A stretch of DNA of 64,000 nt from JANNBN01 sp963763885 (lineage in GTDB: Bacteria; Actinomycetota; Acidimicrobiia; Acidimicrobiales; JANYDT01): assembly GCA_963763885.1 (NCBI GenBank), contig CAVXQD010000002.1, forward strand, positions 124,001 to 188,000, in the 5' to 3' direction. How positions within the stretch are numbered: position 1 is the first letter of the stretch; each line of letters begins with the position of its first letter. A program made the position numbers and the translations under genes. The notes beneath the pieces were generated by a model. The model was not told where the DNA came from and did no database searches. It worked only from the letters and a program-made list of their open reading frames with translations. This document shows, one piece after another, positions 41,057 to 49,795 of the stretch.

Positions 41057-42439
41057 TCAGCTGCAGCCGAAGTTGTTGACCGCTGGTGGTGCAACGATGA
41101 CCGGGCTGGTTGGATCGTCGTTGTAGGCAACGGTGTAGAAGGCGCAGCGAGGGTCAGCGCCGGCGGCCACGGTGTACGTCAGCTCTACTCGGGCAGCACC
41201 TTCGTTTGCCGTGATGGCCTGCACCATGATCCCGTGGTCAACACCTGTGGCCGTGCTGTCTACTGCCGTGCCAACAAAGTCGCACGATGCGTTGATAGCG
41301 GTGCACGAGTCAAGCGCAAGATTCGTGAACCGGTAGAAGCCTTGCTCCAGGTAGATGCGTCCGCTGGGGCCGCTTGCGGCGGTGCGTTCGAACACCACAC
41401 TGAAGCGAACCGGTGACCCGGCTACTGGCTTGTCCAATGCCTTCATGGTGAGGTGCCATCCATTGGACGTCATGTTGATCGAGGACATGGCGGCTGCATC
41501 TGCTGCTGCCTGCTCGGCTGCTGCTTTGTCTGCTGCTGCTTTGTCTGCTGCTGCTTTGTCTGCAGCCGCCTTCTCATCTGCAGCGAGCTTCTCCGCTGCT
41601 GCTTTGGCGGCTGCTGCTGCGTCTGCTGCTGCCTTTTCAGCTGCAGCTTGGTCAGCGGCGGCCTTGTCTGCAGCTGCCTGCGTCGCTGCTGCCTGTTCGG
41701 CTGCGGCCTTGGCTGCTGCTTCGGCGTCTGCTGCTGCCTTGTCTGCTGCTGCTTGTTCGGCTGCGGCTTTGGCTGCTGCTTCGGCGTCTGCTGCTGCTTT
41801 GTCTGCTGCTGCCTGATCTGCTGCTGCTTGCTCTGCCGCAGCCTTCTCTGCAGCTGCCTTCTCGGCTTCTGCCTGCTTGGCAGCGGCCTTGTCTGCCCGT
41901 GCTTTCGTACGAGCGGCCCGTTCGGCTGCGGCCTTGGCCTTCGCTGCTGTGCGGGCAGCTTCTCGTTCGGCAGCGGCCTTCTCCCGCTCGGCCTTCCGCT
42001 TGCCAGACCGTGTCTTCTCCGCTTTGTGATCTGCGGAATCGGACTCGGACTTCTTTTGTCGAGCGACCTCGTGCTTTTCGTTCTTCTTCTTCTCTGCCTT
42101 CACGGCAGTGCCATTGTCTTCAGCGGCCTTCTTGTCTGCGGCGTCGGACTCAGCGGACTTCTTAGCGGCCTCAGCGTCTGCTGCTGCTTTGTCTGCTGCT
42201 GCCTGTTCCGCTGCTGCTTTGTCTGCTGCGAGCTTTGCGGCAGTTGCTTTGTCTTCTGCCGCTTTCGCATCAGCGAGGCGCTCGGAAAGACGTTTTACAG
42301 GTTGTGTCGACTGCTTGGAGCTGCTGCTGCGATTCTTTCCACCCCCCTCGGCTGCGACGGCGGTCCCTGACGCTACGAGTGACGCCGCAGCGGTCACGGC
42401 TACTCCGACGGCGAGAGATTTGAACGGCTTCAACAACAC
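41057..42439 (-). CDS. Exported Ala-rich coiled-coil protein (TolA-like repeats)
   Basis: 460 aa from the GTG at 42439 with an AGGAG ribosome site. A signal peptide (SLAVGVAVTAAASLVASGTAVAA) is followed by ~300 residues of near-perfect heptad-like repeats such as AAADKAAADAEAAAKAAAEQ, interrupted by a Lys/Glu/Arg-rich block (KAEKKKNEKHEVARQKKSES). It forms a long, single alpha-helical rod. The C-terminal ~130 residues are a small beta-rich domain with four cysteines ending NNFGCS. Structural or adhesive role at the cell surface is inferred. Confidence 0.75.
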   Translation of the reverse strand: MLLKPFKSLAVGVAVTAAASLVASGTAVAAEGGGKNRSSSSKQSTQPVKRLSERLADAKAAEDKATAAKLAADKAAAEQAAADKAAADAEAAKKSAESDAADKKAAEDNGTAVKAEKKKNEKHEVARQKKSESDSADHKAEKTRSGKRKAEREKAAAEREAARTAAKAKAAAERAARTKARADKAAAKQAEAEKAAAEKAAAEQAAADQAAADKAAADAEAAAKAAAEQAAADKAAADAEAAAKAAAEQAAATQAAADKAAADQAAAEKAAADAAAAAKAAAEKLAADEKAAADKAAADKAAADKAAAEQAAADAAAMSSINMTSNGWHLTMKALDKPVAGSPVRFSVVFERTAASGPSGRIYLEQGFYRFTNLALDSCTAINASCDFVGTAVDSTATGVDHGIMVQAITANEGAARVELTYTVAAGADPRCAFYTVAYNDDPTSPVIVAPPAVNNFGCS

Positions 42440-42717
42440 TGAATGCTCCTGGAAGGTTTTCGAGGCACTTTTCCGGATTCAGGCCGCGCGAGACGCGACC
42501 CCGGAAAATCCACTTCGATAATTGGCTTGACGAACGCATCGGGTGACATCCGCTAGGCCTGAAGCAAAAAGCTCACGCAACGTAGCCAATTAGCGCAGAT
42601 TGGTGGTGTTCCACTGTGAACGCTGCGTCCAGTCTTGACATCGACGAACATTCATCATCCGTCACGAAACCGCCCAACAAGACGGTTTCGTGACGGATGA
42701 TCGCCAGGGTTCACCTG
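42440..42717. other. Intergenic region with hairpins
   Basis: 278 nt, no gene. On the minus strand, TTTTCCGG and CCGGAAAA (plus coordinates about 42471-42511) enclose a G/C-rich loop and could structure the leader of the coiled-coil gene. The second half carries the 19-bp inverted repeat listed separately. Confidence 0.4.
42656..42703. repeat. Intergenic inverted repeat (ATCATCCGTCACGAAACCG)
   Basis: Perfect 19-nt arms separated by a 10-nt loop (CCCAACAAGA), between the coiled-coil gene and vapC. One of several unrelated-sequence hairpins in the window; may be a transcription terminator for vapBC, but lacks a T-run. Confidence 0.75.
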
Positions 42718-43092
42718 TTATCGGTGAGGCGGGGTTGCTTGGATGGCGAGGCGGGCGGCCAGTGAGCCAAGGCGCTTGTCTTTGGTCCAGAGGCTTGCGT
42801 CGGGTGTGAGCAGCGTCGCTGCGATGAGCTGTGCATCTACGTAGCCGATCCCCAATCCGTCGAGACGCTGAACATCGATGAGGGTAGCGATCTCCGCTGG
42901 CGTGGCGACTGTTGCTTGGGGGAGGTTCCCGAGCAGACGCAGGACTTCGTCTCGGTTTGACAGGTTGCAGAGCGAAATCTCACCGGTCACCCATTGATGG
43001 CCGAGTACTTTTCCGCTGTTTAACAAACCTACGAGTTGGGTGTTGGAGGTCCGCAGGTGATCAACCCAAATGGAGGTGTCGACGAGGATCAC
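42718..43092 (-). CDS. vapC: VapC-type PIN-domain toxin
   Basis: 124 aa ribonuclease of the PIN fold. Acidic active-site residues appear in MILVDTSIWVDHL (Asp5), YVDAQLIAATLL and LWTKDKRL. Starts at the ATG overlapping the vapB stop (ATGA). VapC enzymes cleave specific tRNAs or rRNA when free of antitoxin. Confidence 0.9.
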   Translation of the reverse strand: MILVDTSIWVDHLRTSNTQLVGLLNSGKVLGHQWVTGEISLCNLSNRDEVLRLLGNLPQATVATPAEIATLIDVQRLDGLGIGYVDAQLIAATLLTPDASLWTKDKRLGSLAARLAIQATPPHR

Positions 43093-43286
43093 TGTGGCTG
43101 AGGGCGACGACGCGGCGGTGCGGCGAGATGTCGCTCCGATCCACCGAGGCGTGCCAACCGCTTTGCGCTCTCACGTTCGATGAGCGCGTGCAGCGCTTCA
43201 CGGACGAGCGCGCTTTTTTCGAAGGTTCCCGTAAGGCTTTGGGCCTCTGCGAGAAGGTCGTCGTCGAGGGCAAGGGTGGTACGCAT
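43089..43286 (-). CDS. vapB: VapB-type ribbon-helix-helix antitoxin
   Basis: 65 aa from the ATG at 43286, with a GGAGG ribosome site; the longer open frame is not coding. MRTTLALDDDLLAEAQSLTG is the RHH DNA-binding strand-helix-helix start of VapB, and the Arg-rich tail (RHLAAPPRRRPQPQ) would occupy the VapC active site. A small palindrome CATCATGTGATG at 43313-43324 is a candidate operator. Confidence 0.88.
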   Translation of the reverse strand: MRTTLALDDDLLAEAQSLTGTFEKSALVREALHALIERESAKRLARLGGSERHLAAPPRRRPQPQ

Positions 43287-43387
43287 CAATCCTCCGGAAG
43301 CACGAAATGGAGCATCATGTGATGTTATCAGTCGTGCCTTTGCTCGCATCGTGGTCAAACCGGATCGCACGGCTAAGCCGATGACGC

Positions 43388-43750
43388 TCACCTCAACGCG
43401 GTGAGGTGGCCGTTCAGTTCGGCGAGGAGCGCTTCGAGTTCGGGGCCGCTGGGGTCGCTGAGTCGTCCCGAGTAGTGGCACCAGCCCGACAGGCGCGACC
43501 ACATTGCGAACAGGCCCACCGACTCGGGGACCACTGCTTCGGTGCAGATCAGTTGATGGGCCATGGAGGACTGGTTCACCTGTGGGTCTTTGGCATCCCA
43601 GAAGCGGTGCACGGCCTCCTCCAACGCCTGTCGTGCAAGTAGGCAAACAGCGATGGACCAACCGCCACCAAACGATGCCGGCGGGTCAGCAAGGACGCGC
43701 TGGGCAGCAGCGTACGCGTCGACTGTTCGGGCCGGAGTGCGTGAGCTCAT
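43388..43750 (-). CDS. Small HEPN-like protein coupled to the Rad50-like ATPase
   Basis: 120 aa, all-helical by eye. IAVCLLARQALEEAVHRFWD followed by MWSRLSGWCHYSGRLSDPSG resembles HEPN-type or abortive-infection effector proteins, but the canonical RxxxxH is not clear, so the family is a guess. Its ATG at 43750 overlaps the ATPase stop (ATGA), so it is translated with that protein and is probably its functional partner. Confidence 0.5.
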   Translation of the reverse strand: MSSRTPARTVDAYAAAQRVLADPPASFGGGWSIAVCLLARQALEEAVHRFWDAKDPQVNQSSMAHQLICTEAVVPESVGLFAMWSRLSGWCHYSGRLSDPSGPELEALLAELNGHLTALR

Positions 43751-46250
43751 TGGCTTGGCTTGCCGTTGAACTGTTGGATGGCGGCGACCAACTTCTTGGT
43801 GTCGCGAACAGCGTCGTTCAGGTCAGCATTGAGAGCTCCGTGCGACCCAGCGTTGAGCATCTTCAGCGTGTCGACGCCGCCGCTCATCCCTTCGTTGTTG
43901 AGGCGAGGGTATAGAGCTCCGTCTTCGCAATCGCGCGCAAGTGCGACGCGTTTTACGAGCGTCTTTGCTTGCGTGAACGTTGCCTCCGCGAGATCGGGGT
44001 TGGCGCCGCGGTGAAGCTCTCGTTCGATGAATGTGCGGTGTGAAACGGCTTCGACAGCTTGACGAAGAAACCCGCCCACAACCCGGCGGGCGATTGCATC
44101 GGGAAGCTTCTGGTCTAGCGAAATACGGAGCGCCCGATTGAGCGCCTCGTCCCATGGATTGGTCCTGACTTCGACCCGAACAGCCGAACCCGCTGACCGG
44201 GTAAACGAGATGGCCTGATGCGTGATGTCCAGCTTGAGCAGTGCATCGGCGAGGCGGCTGTCGTGGGTGAACACAATCACCTGGCGGACTTCGGCCACCT
44301 GCGCAAGTAGGCGGGCGAGGCCTTCCACGTGGGCCGGGTCCATCGCCTGGACGGGGTCGTCGATGATGAGGAAGCGGAACGGGCTCTCGGGCCGCAAGGG
44401 CCGGGGAAGAAAGACGGCCAGTGCCAGAGCATGCAGCTCGCCTTGGCTGACAACGGACAGTGCGACGCTCTCGGCGTCGTCCACCTTCACGCCCAGCAGC
44501 AGTTGACGCGAGTCGCTGCTGCCGGTGAGTGCCATGTCCGTGAGGGCAACGGTGGAGCTGAGCCGCAGCGTCTCCCAGTACCGAAGTACCTCGGCCTTGA
44601 TGACGGCGAATCGTTCGTTGCGAAGCTCGTTGCTGGCTTGAGAGAACCACTCCGTGGCCTTCTTGATGAGTTTCGCATCGGTGTCTGATTGCATGCCCGG
44701 TGCGTAGGCGGCGAGGAAGGTGATGAGCGTGTCGTGGACGGGGCGCCACGCAGAGTCGGCCTCGTCGATGGTGGCGGCGATCTGCTGGTGCAGAGCTTCA
44801 AGGTCTGCTGCCAATACGATATGTGCACTGATGATATTGCTGCTCGTATTGTGAGTGTCGTTCGTACTCGCAGGCGTAGTGCATGCGAGACGGAACAATG
44901 CCCACGAATCGTTGACCGCGGTCGACTTGCTCTTGGGCCTGTGCAGCAGGTTGTCGCAGCAGGGTTGGCGGCCGGCACAAGCGTGTCGAGTTGTTGTGCT
45001 GTGCCTTGTTCGGCTCGGCGTAGTTCTGCGTGTTCGGCGGTGCGGGTGCGGATCTCGTCGATCCGGGTCCGGGCGTCTGTGAGCCACTGGTTGGTGAGCA
45101 CTGCGGGGGTGAGACAGACGGGACAGGTTTCAGGGTCGAGGTCTTTGCCAGTGGACTGGTGGTCGTGGTAGCTGAGGGCCTTGTCCACGAGGTCCGCAAG
45201 GGCCAGTGATTGGTCGGCGCTGGTTCCATCGAGGGACGCAGTTTGTGTGCGGAGTTCGATGAGGTTGGCCACGAGGTTCTCCGCGGCGGCCAGATCGGGA
45301 GCGACCAGCGTGAGCAGTTGGCGAGACGAGGTGGGCTGCGCCGTGTTGGGCGCATCGCTGACGAGCGAGTGGAGGATGGGCAGGTTCTCTTTGCCTCGTT
45401 TGGCTCCCAGGGCTGCGCGGATTTCGGCGGCACGTGGGTCGGTCGAGGTGTCGAGAGCTGCGAGGAGCGTTGTGCGTGCAGCGTCCAGCCGCTTCGAGGT
45501 GTCTTCGAGAGGTTTGCGAGTGACCTTGAGCGACTCGCCAATGGGCCCGAGTTCATCGAGGCCCAGCAGCTTGTTGACGATGTCGTACAGCTCGGACGGT
45601 TTGTCGAACGAGCGGGAAAGGTCGTTGTAGCTGAGGAAGGGGCGGAACGTATCCAGCGCCTGTTCCCATCCCATTGCGTCGGGCCGGTCGACCTTGGACC
45701 CGTCGATCTGCACTTCGAGTTGCGAGGCGCTGAAGTCTGCGCCATCGGCCCAGACGTGGCGAAGCGTTGCGGGCCGGCGACCGGGGACGGTGAAGTCAGC
45801 AGCGACGCGAGCGGTGGGGTGGTGGAGGTTGCGCCACCCTTTCTTCCAGTCGGCGGTGCGGTTCTCCCAGCGTGTGGAGCTGCCTACCAGGAGGGCCTCG
45901 ATCCCTTCGGCGAAGCTGGACTTGCCGGCCCCGTTGCGACCCTCGATCAGGGTGAGCCCGTTGCCGGGTTGCAGGTCGACGGAACGGGCGGGGCCGATGC
46001 CGCGGAACCTTTCGACCGTGATGCGCGAGAGGTATGCCTCGTTCGGCCGGACAGCCGAGTTGGATTTGGCGGCAGCGGTGGGAGGCGTGCGAGCTGCGCG
46101 GTCCGGCGACTGCAGGTGTGAACGGAGCGCGTCCTCACCTTCAAGTGCCGCAAGCACAAGGTCTTGGACCCCATCAGGCAACGTTGCTGTTGTGAGCTTG
46201 TCGACCAATGCGTTGATGGTCCCTGTGTCCGTCGTGTGTGAGTTGTTCAT
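43747..46250 (-). CDS. Rad50/SMC-like ATPase with CPVC hook, interrupted by one frameshift
   Basis: About 834 aa when repaired; ATG at 46250 overlaps the upstream stop. Walker A is LIEGRNGAGKSSFAEG (~residue 100); a helical middle part holds a CxxC zinc-hook-like CPVCLTPA; then an ABC-type signature VVSQGELHALAL, Walker B FRFLIIDDPVQAMD and switch histidine VIFTHD. A C-terminal extension (~150 aa: GGFLRQAVEAVSH...LNAGSHGAL) is not part of the ATPase. The frame is lost after TLVPAANPAATT near 44949-44956 and resumes one frame over at LLHRPKSKSTAV, consistent with one missing base. Probably a defence or DNA-processing ATPase (inference). Confidence 0.75.
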
Positions 46251-46811
46251 TCCCCGCCCCTCAGCCGAGCGCGCAGTCTCCGGTTTGCTGCAACGAGGTC
46301 GAACGCTGCTGGGTCGAAGCCCTGTGGTGCCCACTCGCGGCATGTGCTTGTGTTCCCGGTCTTTGGGATTGCTCAGTACGCGTAGCAAATTCTCGTAGCC
46401 GGGCGGACCACCGACGTCTTCAGGCGGGCAGGAGTTCTCGCCGTCCAATACCACGGGGTACTTGGTCTTGGGGTTGATCGGCTCGAGCGACTCCACCTCC
46501 ACGTCGTGTTCCCAGCCGTCGCCGAAGTCGTAAGTCCAGCAGAGCGAGGTGCCTTCACGGGGAAGAAGGTGGTCCACTTTGGCGACCGTTTCGGTGATGA
46601 GGTGCGGCGCGTGGTGGTCCGTATTGCCGAACAACACCCCGCCCGCGTCGAACATGTGCAGGTGGGTGCCGTCCCATCCCATGGCCCGCTCAAGCGCTAC
46701 GGAGAATTTCGGGAGCGGCATCTCTGAATCGACGACAATGCGCCGCCAAACCTGTGGTTCGACGTAACGAAGCGAAACTCGAAGCACGTGTGCAGTTGGA
46801 CCGAAGTACAT
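46247..46811 (-). CDS. Plasmid pRiA4b ORF-3-like protein, frameshifted near its end
   Basis: About 187 aa when repaired. The PF07929-type domain is clear: LRVSLRYVEPQVWRRIVV, GWDGTHLHMFDAGG, WTYDFGDGWEHDVEVE and CPPEDVGGPPGYENLL. After EHKHM the frame runs on into the ATPase gene, but the +1 frame reads REWAPQGFDPAAFD and stops at 46247-46249, overlapping the ATPase ATG. One surplus base at GG 46339-46340 explains it. An excellent GAGGAGG ribosome site precedes the ATG. First gene of the cassette; function of the family is unknown. Confidence 0.8.
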
Positions 46812-46893
46812 ATGGTCGCCTCCTCAGCGATGTGGACACGTGGAAGTGTTTCACCCCGGTGGGGTTCGCTCTGCTGGCCTGGCAGCCGGTCCG

Positions 46894-47289
46894 TCAGCAC
46901 GCCAGGACGCGGGCTGTGACACCGAGCGTGCCGATGAGGTGGCTCATGTCGTCGGGGTCTGACGTGAGGATGGCTACGTCGGTGTGCCGTGCCCGTCCAG
47001 CCGCAAGTAACGCGACTGAGGCATCAATGACATCAGCTGTGTTGGCTTTACTGCAGAGCAGTCCCGCAGCCCGGGCAACTGCTCCATCAAGTGGGATTTC
47101 ATTGCAGTGTCGAAGCGCACGGACCAACAACACCTGTCGCGTCCCATCGCGCCATGCTTGAGCGATCACGCCAGCCGGGACGTCGACGCTGTGGCCGTCC
47201 TCGACTGCGACCCGGAGCATTGCCCAAGTGTTGCGGTCGTTTCGGTCGAGCGCGATGAGCGCCCCAGCATCGAGAACCAGCGCGGTCAT
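46894..47289 (-). CDS. PIN-domain toxin (VapC-like)
   Basis: 131 aa. PIN acidic residues in VLDAGALIALDRND (Asp7), ADVIDASVALLA and ILTSDPDDM. Overlaps the RHH antitoxin gene by ATGA at 47286-47289. A second toxin-antitoxin pair on the far side of the ATPase cassette. Confidence 0.85.
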   Translation of the reverse strand: MTALVLDAGALIALDRNDRNTWAMLRVAVEDGHSVDVPAGVIAQAWRDGTRQVLLVRALRHCNEIPLDGAVARAAGLLCSKANTADVIDASVALLAAGRARHTDVAILTSDPDDMSHLIGTLGVTARVLAC

Positions 47290-47510
47290 TGGTTGAGGCG
47301 ACGGCGGGCCAGAGCCAGTTCTTCATCGGTGAATGCGCCGTGCTGCGCTTCCCACTCTGCGACCACGCCGGCAAGGCCGCGAGCGTCGAGCTGGCGGCGG
47401 GCCGCTTCTGCCAGCCACGTGGACACATTGGTCGAGTCAACTCCTGCCGCCTCGCGAACGGACTCAGCAAGTTCGGATTCCAAAGAGATGGTCAGCCGTT
47501 CCACAGACAT
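47286..47510 (-). CDS. RHH-type antitoxin
   Basis: 74 aa from the ATG at 47510. VERLTISLESELAESVREAAG is the ribbon-helix-helix start; the rest (WEAQHGAFTDEELALARRRLNQ) is a typical toxin-wrapping tail. A TATGAT box 6 nt upstream supports this start rather than 47531. Partner of the PIN gene. Confidence 0.82.
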   Translation of the reverse strand: MSVERLTISLESELAESVREAAGVDSTNVSTWLAEAARRQLDARGLAGVVAEWEAQHGAFTDEELALARRRLNQ

Positions 47511-47516
47511 ACTCCA

Positions 47517-47522
47517 ATCATA
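47517..47522 (-). promoter_or_regulatory. -10 box (TATGAT) of the RHH-PIN operon
   Basis: Perfect TATGAT on the minus strand ending 6 nt before the ATG at 47510; leaderless transcript inferred. Confidence 0.5.
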
Positions 47523-47531
47523 CGAGTTCAT

Positions 47532-47845
47532 ACCGGGATGTGGCGACGACTCTGTGAGATGCCATTGAGCAGGCGAAGGTCACAGCGCTATTGGAACAAA
47601 GGGCGTGCGACAACCTGATCGGCCGGTCAGGTCGGCTGGAGAATTGCTGCTGTTCGCTTGTCGACCAGCGCACGATGTCCCGCAGCGGACGGCGGGTTCC
47701 GGCTTGCTCGCCGAAAGTCCACCACTCGTTCCCTTCCACTCTGTACAGAGCCTGATTTAGCGAAGTGGGGGACTTTCAACTTCCGGTTGGTGGACTTTCG
47801 GGTGGCGATTCGGGGGAGGGCGGTATCGCCGTGCTGAGGAGTTCC
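47532..47845. repeat. Intergenic region with CCGAAAGTCCACCA inverted repeat
   Basis: CCGAAAGTCCACCA (47711-47724) is inverted at 47788-47801 (TGGTGGACTTTCGG), with a partial extra inverted copy (GGGGACTTTC, ~47768-47777) between. The rest of this 314-nt gap shows nothing recognisable. Confidence 0.6.
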
Positions 47846-48533
47846 TCAATCGTGGAGATTGGCGAAAGGTCGTTTGCCGAAGACGGATACGAAATCAGCG
47901 ATCAATGCGGATTCGACGCTCGCTGGTGTGGTGGTGGTTGGCCGCCAGCAGACCAACAAAGACGAGGCGTCCGCGAGCTGCCAGATGTATCTCCCTCCCC
48001 AATGGCCGATCGGTTTCCCCGCACCGAAGGCTGCGTACTGCCGGAGCCTGGACCGTAGAGAAGTCGCCTTACCGATGTAGACCGTGTCTGTGTCGTCGAC
48101 CCAGTTGCACTGCAACACGTCGATAGTCACGGTGGGGTCTTCCCTTGAACCAGCCCCCGCCGCTCTGAACCAGGAACTCGGGCATGGCTGTGCTCTCTCG
48201 GAGCACGGCGTATACGCCGCCGACATCGGGGACCTGGCTTGCGGGAAGGTTGAGTAACGGGAGGAAGCCACCGAAGCCAGCAGCTTCCCAGCGCACGACG
48301 GAAACAACTTTGATCTGTTGGCTGTTGAGGAATGCCAGGGTCTTCCACGAAATCTCCAGTGCCGGTTGGTTTACGACGAGTCTGCCGATACTGAACGGTC
48401 GTCTCGGTGATCCATCTGCGACCCCGCTCAACTGCGCCGCAGCTCGACCGCTGCTACCACCATTGCGGCTTAGTTGCGCCCTGGGCAATGATGGCGATAC
48501 AGGTGGCGACGGAGGCTCTTGACGATGAAACAA
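47846..48533 (-). CDS. GIY-YIG-like nuclease domain protein, interrupted by one frameshift
   Basis: An N-terminal part (PALEISWKTLAFLNSQQIKVVSVVRWEA...LLNLPASQVPDVGGVYAVL) carries the GIY-like GGVYAV. After GGGWFKG the frame continues one base over as EDPTVTIDVLQCNWVDDTDTVYIGKATSLRSRLRQY, with the YIG motif and conserved Arg, ending ADFVSVFGKRPFANLHD. One surplus base in CCC 48142-48144 explains the break. The open frame reaches 48533 and would overlap the divergent NERD gene; a TTG at 48431 is a more plausible start. Confidence 0.7.
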
Positions 48534-49475
48534 CTGTCACTCAAGCGGGATGACTCGTGCGCTGAATGCGCGTCGGAGCTACGCGTTGGCGAACAGGCTT
48601 ATTGGTATAAGGAGCGGAGGGTGGTGATTTGTCTCGTGTGCCGGAGTGTGAACGTGGACGCACCTACCCCGGCCTCGGAATGTCCGCCCGATAATTCATC
48701 TGTGCACGTAGCAGGTTTGCCCGACGAGGAGCATCTCATGGACGACACGGTGGAACCGGTGGAAGTTGTGGCACCAGACGTTGCTGGCGCTTCGGCCAAC
48801 AAGGAATACGAGAAGCGAGCGCGGAACGAGCGCAACAAGAAGCAGGCGCTCATCGACGCTGATCAGCAGCTGCGACTCGAACGAAAACAACAGCGCCCAA
48901 TTCTTGGAGCTATCGCGAACGCGTTCACTGCGCGGCCAACGCATGGGCCGGAGAAACAAGCAACGACTGCCTGGAAGGTGGGGGCTGCCGGGGAGCGTCG
49001 AGTGGCCGAGGTGCTGGAACTTGTGTCAGGTATCCAGGTCTTGCACGACCGGCTTCGTCCCGGGTCGAAAACGGGCAACATCGATCACATCGTGGTTGGA
49101 CCGGCAGGGGTCTACGTGATCGACGCCAAGCAGTACACCGGAACCCTTGAGATGCGGAACAAGGGCGGCATGTTTAAGGAGGATTGGCGGCTGTATGTGG
49201 GTGGAAGCGACCGGACCAAACTTGCCGATGGTGTGCTCGTGCAGATGGCGTCCTTGAAGGGAGAGCTTGCCGAGCGATGGCCCGACCTCCCCGTGCACGG
49301 CGTGTTGTGCTTCGTTGCTGCCGAGTGGACGAAGAGCAAGCCGAAGAACGTGAACGGCGTGGTGGTGGTTTGGCCGAAAGCTCTTGGTCAGCACGTTGGC
49401 AAGGAGGGTCCATTCGCCGACCGGGTGGAGGAGATCGCTTCCCACCTTCGCTCCGCTCTCAAACGCGCGACGTAG
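48525..49475 (+). CDS. NERD-domain protein with N-terminal zinc ribbon
   Basis: 316 aa from the ATG at 48525 (ribosome site GGAGG). Residues ~5-45 hold a two-CxxC ribbon (CAECASEL...CLVC), then a Glu/Lys/Arg-rich helical linker, then a NERD domain (~145-260: GAAGERRVAEVLELV, GNIDHIVVGPAGVYVIDAK) which is a nuclease-related PD-(D/E)xK-like fold with D...D.K. Found in plasmid and accessory contexts. Divergent from the GIY-YIG gene. Confidence 0.85.
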   Translation: MKQLSLKRDDSCAECASELRVGEQAYWYKERRVVICLVCRSVNVDAPTPASECPPDNSSVHVAGLPDEEHLMDDTVEPVEVVAPDVAGASANKEYEKRARNERNKKQALIDADQQLRLERKQQRPILGAIANAFTARPTHGPEKQATTAWKVGAAGERRVAEVLELVSGIQVLHDRLRPGSKTGNIDHIVVGPAGVYVIDAKQYTGTLEMRNKGGMFKEDWRLYVGGSDRTKLADGVLVQMASLKGELAERWPDLPVHGVLCFVAAEWTKSKPKNVNGVVVVWPKALGQHVGKEGPFADRVEEIASHLRSALKRAT

Positions 49476-49499
49476 CGCCTAAACGGATCTGTCCGAATC

Positions 49500-49525
49500 C
49501 AGCACGATGCAGCTGCATCGTGCTG
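49500..49525. repeat. 26-bp gapless palindrome after the NERD gene
   Basis: CAGCACGATGCAG followed directly by its reverse complement. No T-run follows. A terminator or protein-binding site; use unknown. Confidence 0.55.
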
Positions 49526-49632
49526 ACGATCTTGGTCCCAGCGTGGACGCGTGCAAGTACGTGAGTCTTGCTTCGGCGTCCGATACGGTCCTGTTCTGCG
49601 AGATCCGCTGGCGTGGCAAGGATTGACGAAAC

Positions 49633-49795
49633 ATGAAGGCTCAAGAGACCTCGTTTAGGAATCTGGTTCAGGGTGAGAAGCAGTTTCACCGAAGCCGGGC
49701 TCGCTGATCCTGCGCAGCACCTAGATGCGAAGGCCCTTGCTGAGTTGATCGGACTTGACTTGGGCGAGGGGGATGCCAGTGACCTCACTGAATGA
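49633..49795 (+). pseudogene. Remnant of a DUF262-type (GmrSD-like) gene
   Basis: An ATG at 49633 opens MKAQETSFRNLVQGEKQFH, which closely resembles the start of DUF262 proteins (M-K-A-x-E-T...L.QGEKQF, usually followed by a PxYQRxYSW motif). The frame stops at 49707. From about 49681 another frame reads SFTEAGLADPAQHLDAKALAELIGLDLGEGDASDLTE and stops at 49795, like a protein C-terminus. The body of the gene is missing, so this looks like an internal deletion. Confidence 0.45.

Noticed and set aside
41453..42370. Cys/Leu-rich open frame opposite the coiled-coil gene
   Set aside because: It arises from reading GCT/GCC/GCA repeats backwards; it has no start site and no plausible protein sequence.
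49459..49788. 109-codon minus-strand frame behind the NERD gene
   Set aside because: It overlaps a 26-bp palindrome and the DUF262 remnant and has no start signal; composition is not convincing.
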